From CAZJKE01 sp964546585 (GTDB taxonomy: Bacteria; Planctomycetota; Phycisphaerae; Phycisphaerales; SM1A02), in the NCBI GenBank assembly GCA_964546585.1, contig CAZJKE010000004.1, positions 1-64,000 on the forward strand: a stretch of DNA of 64,000 nt, in the 5' to 3' direction. Shown here piece by piece: positions 61,975-64,000 of this stretch. The position numbers and the translations under genes are program-made. Numbering within the stretch: position 1 is the first letter of the stretch; every line of letters starts with the position of its first letter. The notes under the pieces were generated by a model. The model ran no database searches. It saw only the letters and a program-made list of their open reading frames with translations, and was not told the origin of the DNA.

Positions 61975-62990
61975 GCGAGTACGAGACGACGACGACCTGG
62001 GAGGAACTGGCTCGGCGCGTCGAGCATGCCAGCCGGATCGTCGTAACTACCCATTCAAAGCCCGACGGCGACGCGATCGGCTCGACTGTCGCCATGCATC
62101 GTGCGCTGCACAACAAGCAACGCGCGGTCGAGGTGCTGCTGATGGGACCGGTCGAGCGAGCGTTGCGACTCGCTGCGGGTGATACGCCGATCCGTGTGCT
62201 GGAGGAAGACGGGCTTCCGGACGGGGAGCCGGACCTGATCATGGTGTTGGATACCGGGGCGTGGTCGCAGGTGCATGCCATCGAGCCGTGGCTGCGAAAG
62301 CACGCCGACTGTGTGGTCGGTCTTGATCACCATGCCAATGGGGATGATGTGGCCAGTGATCGCATAGTGGACACCTCTGCTGCGTCATGCACGCAGATTG
62401 TGTTGGAGTTACTCGATCACATGAATGTCGATATCGGAAACGGCTTTGGGTCTGCGGCGGAGGCGATCTTCGTTGGGTTGGCAACCGATACCGGTTGGTT
62501 CCGGTTTTCCAATGCGGATGCGCGGTGCTTTGCGACGGCCGCTCGCCTGCTTGAACACGACATCGACCGCTATCGGATCTACCGGACGCTTGAGGAAACC
62601 GGCTCGCCGGCTCGTATGGAGATTCTGCAGCGGATGTTGGCGAGCCTTGAGTATCTCGATGACGGGCATGTTGCTGTCATGGTGCTGTCGCATGAAGACT
62701 TTACTGAGACCGGTGGCAGCGGAACGGATCTCACGGGGCTCGTCAATACGCCGATGGTCGTGGACGGCGTGCAGGCGGCGATACTCCTCTCCGAACAAAC
62801 ACCCGGAACGACGAAGATCAGTTTCCGGTCAAAGCCGGCGCTGCCGGGCGATCCTTCCTCGCTGATCGATGTGAATCGCCTTGCCGGTCAGTTCGGCGGT
62901 GGCGGCCATGTCCACGCCGCCGGTGCCCGGTTGGAAGAGCCCGTGACAACCGTTCTCGCCCGCCTCCACCAAGCCTTCGCCCACTGCTAG
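61971..62990 (+). CDS. DHH-family phosphoesterase (NrnA-like)
   Basis: 339 residues. The DHH domain has HSKPDGDAIGS (28-38) and GLDHHAN with DHH at 119-121; the DHHA1 domain has GGGGHVHAAGARL near 307-319. NrnA enzymes degrade nano-RNAs and dephosphorylate pAp. Cyclic dinucleotide phosphodiesterases share this core but usually carry extra sensor or GGDEF domains, which are absent. Coupled to ribF by a 4-bp overlap, a common neighbourhood (rbfA, truB, ribF, nrnA) in bacteria. Confidence 0.9.
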   Translation: MSEYETTTTWEELARRVEHASRIVVTTHSKPDGDAIGSTVAMHRALHNKQRAVEVLLMGPVERALRLAAGDTPIRVLEEDGLPDGEPDLIMVLDTGAWSQVHAIEPWLRKHADCVVGLDHHANGDDVASDRIVDTSAASCTQIVLELLDHMNVDIGNGFGSAAEAIFVGLATDTGWFRFSNADARCFATAARLLEHDIDRYRIYRTLEETGSPARMEILQRMLASLEYLDDGHVAVMVLSHEDFTETGGSGTDLTGLVNTPMVVDGVQAAILLSEQTPGTTKISFRSKPALPGDPSSLIDVNRLAGQFGGGGHVHAAGARLEEPVTTVLARLHQAFAHC

Positions 62991-63060
62991 CAGCCTGCCG
63001 ATTCTCCTCCTTCACCCCACGAAACGCATGCCAATTCCACGCGTTCGTGCAGTTGTGGCG

Positions 63061-63066
63061 TACACT
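63061..63066 (+). promoter_or_regulatory. -10 element of the gene at the right edge
   Basis: TACACT ends 6 nt before the GTG at 63073. It is the same hexamer found before pcrA and the cystathionine beta-synthase gene. Confidence 0.4.
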
Positions 63067-63072
63067 GAGGGT

Positions 63073-64000
63073 GTGGAGGAACTTCGGCGAATTGCGGCGA
63101 ACGCGCGGTGGCGGATACGTATGGACCGTGCGGTTGGGGACAGCGGCGTTGTTGTCGTAACCGGGGCCGCCGTCTTCATGGTGATGGCCGTGAGTGACCG
63201 CCTCGGCATCGAATCATGGATCCCATGGTTCATCGCCGGAAGTACGCTTGCCGCCGCTGTCGCTGCTGGCATCATTGCGGTCTGGCACCGATCAGCCGTG
63301 GATGAACTCCAGGCTGCAGCGGAAGTCGACCGGCGATTCGATCTTCGAGAACGACTGTCCTCGGCCATCGCCTGCGAACATCGAACCGACGCATTTGCAG
63401 CCGCTCTTCACCGAGACGCCAGCACAGCCACCGCGGCTATTGCGGGGACGCTGTCATCGAAGTTTCCTGTTCGCATCCCCCAGTCGATCGGGATTGGCGT
63501 CGTCCTTATTGGACTCTCAGCAATCGTCCTTGGAACCGGGCAATGGGGATGGTTCGGCGGCAACGGTGAGGGCGGCATTGTTCCAAGTGTTATTCCCATA
63601 CGCGAGAGAGTGGACGCGTCCGTCGACGAAGTAGTGGCCGAGATGAAGGATCGCGATGAGTTGTCTGAGGAACTGCAGGAGGAACTGCAGGGCCTGCAGG
63701 ACGCCGTCGATCTAGCAGGCGACGATCCGGAAGACATGCGCCGCGAGGCCCTGCGAAGCATGACGGACTTGCAACGCAAACTCGATGACATGCTGAATGA
63801 CGAACGCGCAGGGAGTTTGCAGGAACTCGAGCGTCGGCTGCGATCACTCACGCTTGAGAACCGCGACGAAGTGCGTGATCTTGCCGAGGCGCTCAAGCGA
63901 GGCGACTTTACCGCCGCAAAGCAGGCGCTTGAGCAGTTGCAGGAACGCATGAATCGGGCTGACCTCGACGATGCAACAAAGCAGGCACTGTCCGATCAGT
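63073..64000 (+). CDS. Membrane protein with coiled-coil region, 3' end outside window
   Basis: At least 309 residues, open to the window edge. Two transmembrane helices (about 24-42 and 50-71) are followed by a soluble helical stretch. A third membrane helix (about 138-154), a short Gly/Pro linker and a long, highly charged coiled coil (about 178-309, rich in EEL and LQ repeats) follow. This resembles the architecture of DUF4175-type proteins, but no signature proves it. The GTG at 63073 is favoured by the TACACT box 6 nt upstream; an in-frame ATG at 63028 has neither a box nor a ribosome site before it. Confidence 0.75.
   Translation, partial: MEELRRIAANARWRIRMDRAVGDSGVVVVTGAAVFMVMAVSDRLGIESWIPWFIAGSTLAAAVAAGIIAVWHRSAVDELQAAAEVDRRFDLRERLSSAIACEHRTDAFAAALHRDASTATAAIAGTLSSKFPVRIPQSIGIGVVLIGLSAIVLGTGQWGWFGGNGEGGIVPSVIPIRERVDASVDEVVAEMKDRDELSEELQEELQGLQDAVDLAGDDPEDMRREALRSMTDLQRKLDDMLNDERAGSLQELERRLRSLTLENRDEVRDLAEALKRGDFTAAKQALEQLQERMNRADLDDATKQALSDQ

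Noticed and set aside
1..64000. CRISPR arrays, prophage, insertion sequences or biosynthetic gene clusters
   Set aside because: No regularly spaced repeats, integrase, transposase, capsid or NRPS/PKS-type genes were seen; the only repeats are REP-like or short direct repeats.

Overview
The window looks like part of a metagenome-assembled genome from a Phycisphaerae-like planctomycete. The support is cumulative: GC-rich coding DNA, several secreted proteins with type IV-prepilin N-termini, two large secreted proteases ending in the dockerin-like 'DCNG..VDV.DLL.II..WG' tail common in that class, a PEP-CTERM-like protein ending in PSPGALGLLAVAG plus arginines, peptidoglycan-synthesis genes, and a B12-dependent ribonucleotide reductase. 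No gene here fixes the species. Two 100-N gaps are each flanked by exact 55-bp duplications. This is the signature of unmerged contig overlaps, so the DNA is probably continuous there.

Layout. 1-4.3 kb: end of an unknown gene, a beta-class DNA methyltransferase, a possible frameshifted small gene, a PEP-CTERM-like exported protein and a cardiolipin synthase. 4.3-7.6 kb: a minus-strand cell-wall block murC-murB-ddl-ftsQ running into cls, divergent from an NtrC-type sigma-54 activator (7.65-9.0 kb). 9.1-12.2 kb: a compact four-gene pseudopilin operon. 12.4-15.1 kb: lptF-lptG for LPS export, convergent with a SurA-like lipoprotein. 16.2-17 kb: fliW-csrA. 17-20.8 kb: pgi coupled to the reverse-transsulfuration genes (cystathionine lyase and cystathionine beta-synthase). 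20.8-22.3 kb: a REP-like repeat cluster and a prepilin-like secreted protein. 22.5-26.1 kb: rnd, a second Cys/Met PLP enzyme and ruvB. 26.3-29.2 kb: an unusual chaperonin operon, with a degenerate receiver protein, groES, two small barrel-like proteins and groEL.

29.4-37.9 kb (plus strand): asnS, a giant subtilisin-like protease, a B12-fold protein lacking the usual cobalamin ligands, and an 829-codon secreted helical-repeat protein. 37.8-44.6 kb (minus strand): a trypsin-like protease with the same tail, a YdiJ-type FAD/Fe-S dehydrogenase and an FG-GAP/ASPIC lipoprotein. 45 kb: tRNA-Pro(UGG) and an orphan nuoA. 45.6-49.5 kb: nrdJ with two NrdR-like boxes, followed by a 59-residue ORF and a terminator. 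49.6-53 kb: pcrA-queG. 53-58 kb: a minus-strand cell-envelope block (MuiA-like protein, CxxxxCH secreted protein, coiled-coil lipoprotein). 58-63 kb: large NAD-glutamate dehydrogenase, ribF and a DHH phosphoesterase. The window ends inside a membrane/coiled-coil protein.

Two themes stand out. Many operon-first genes have a -10-like hexamer only 6-10 nt before the start codon and no Shine-Dalgarno sequence, suggesting frequent leaderless mRNAs. The chaperonin operon carries three extra genes that could form an uncharacterised GroEL-associated or stress-sensing module. No phage, CRISPR array, transposase or secondary-metabolite cluster was seen.
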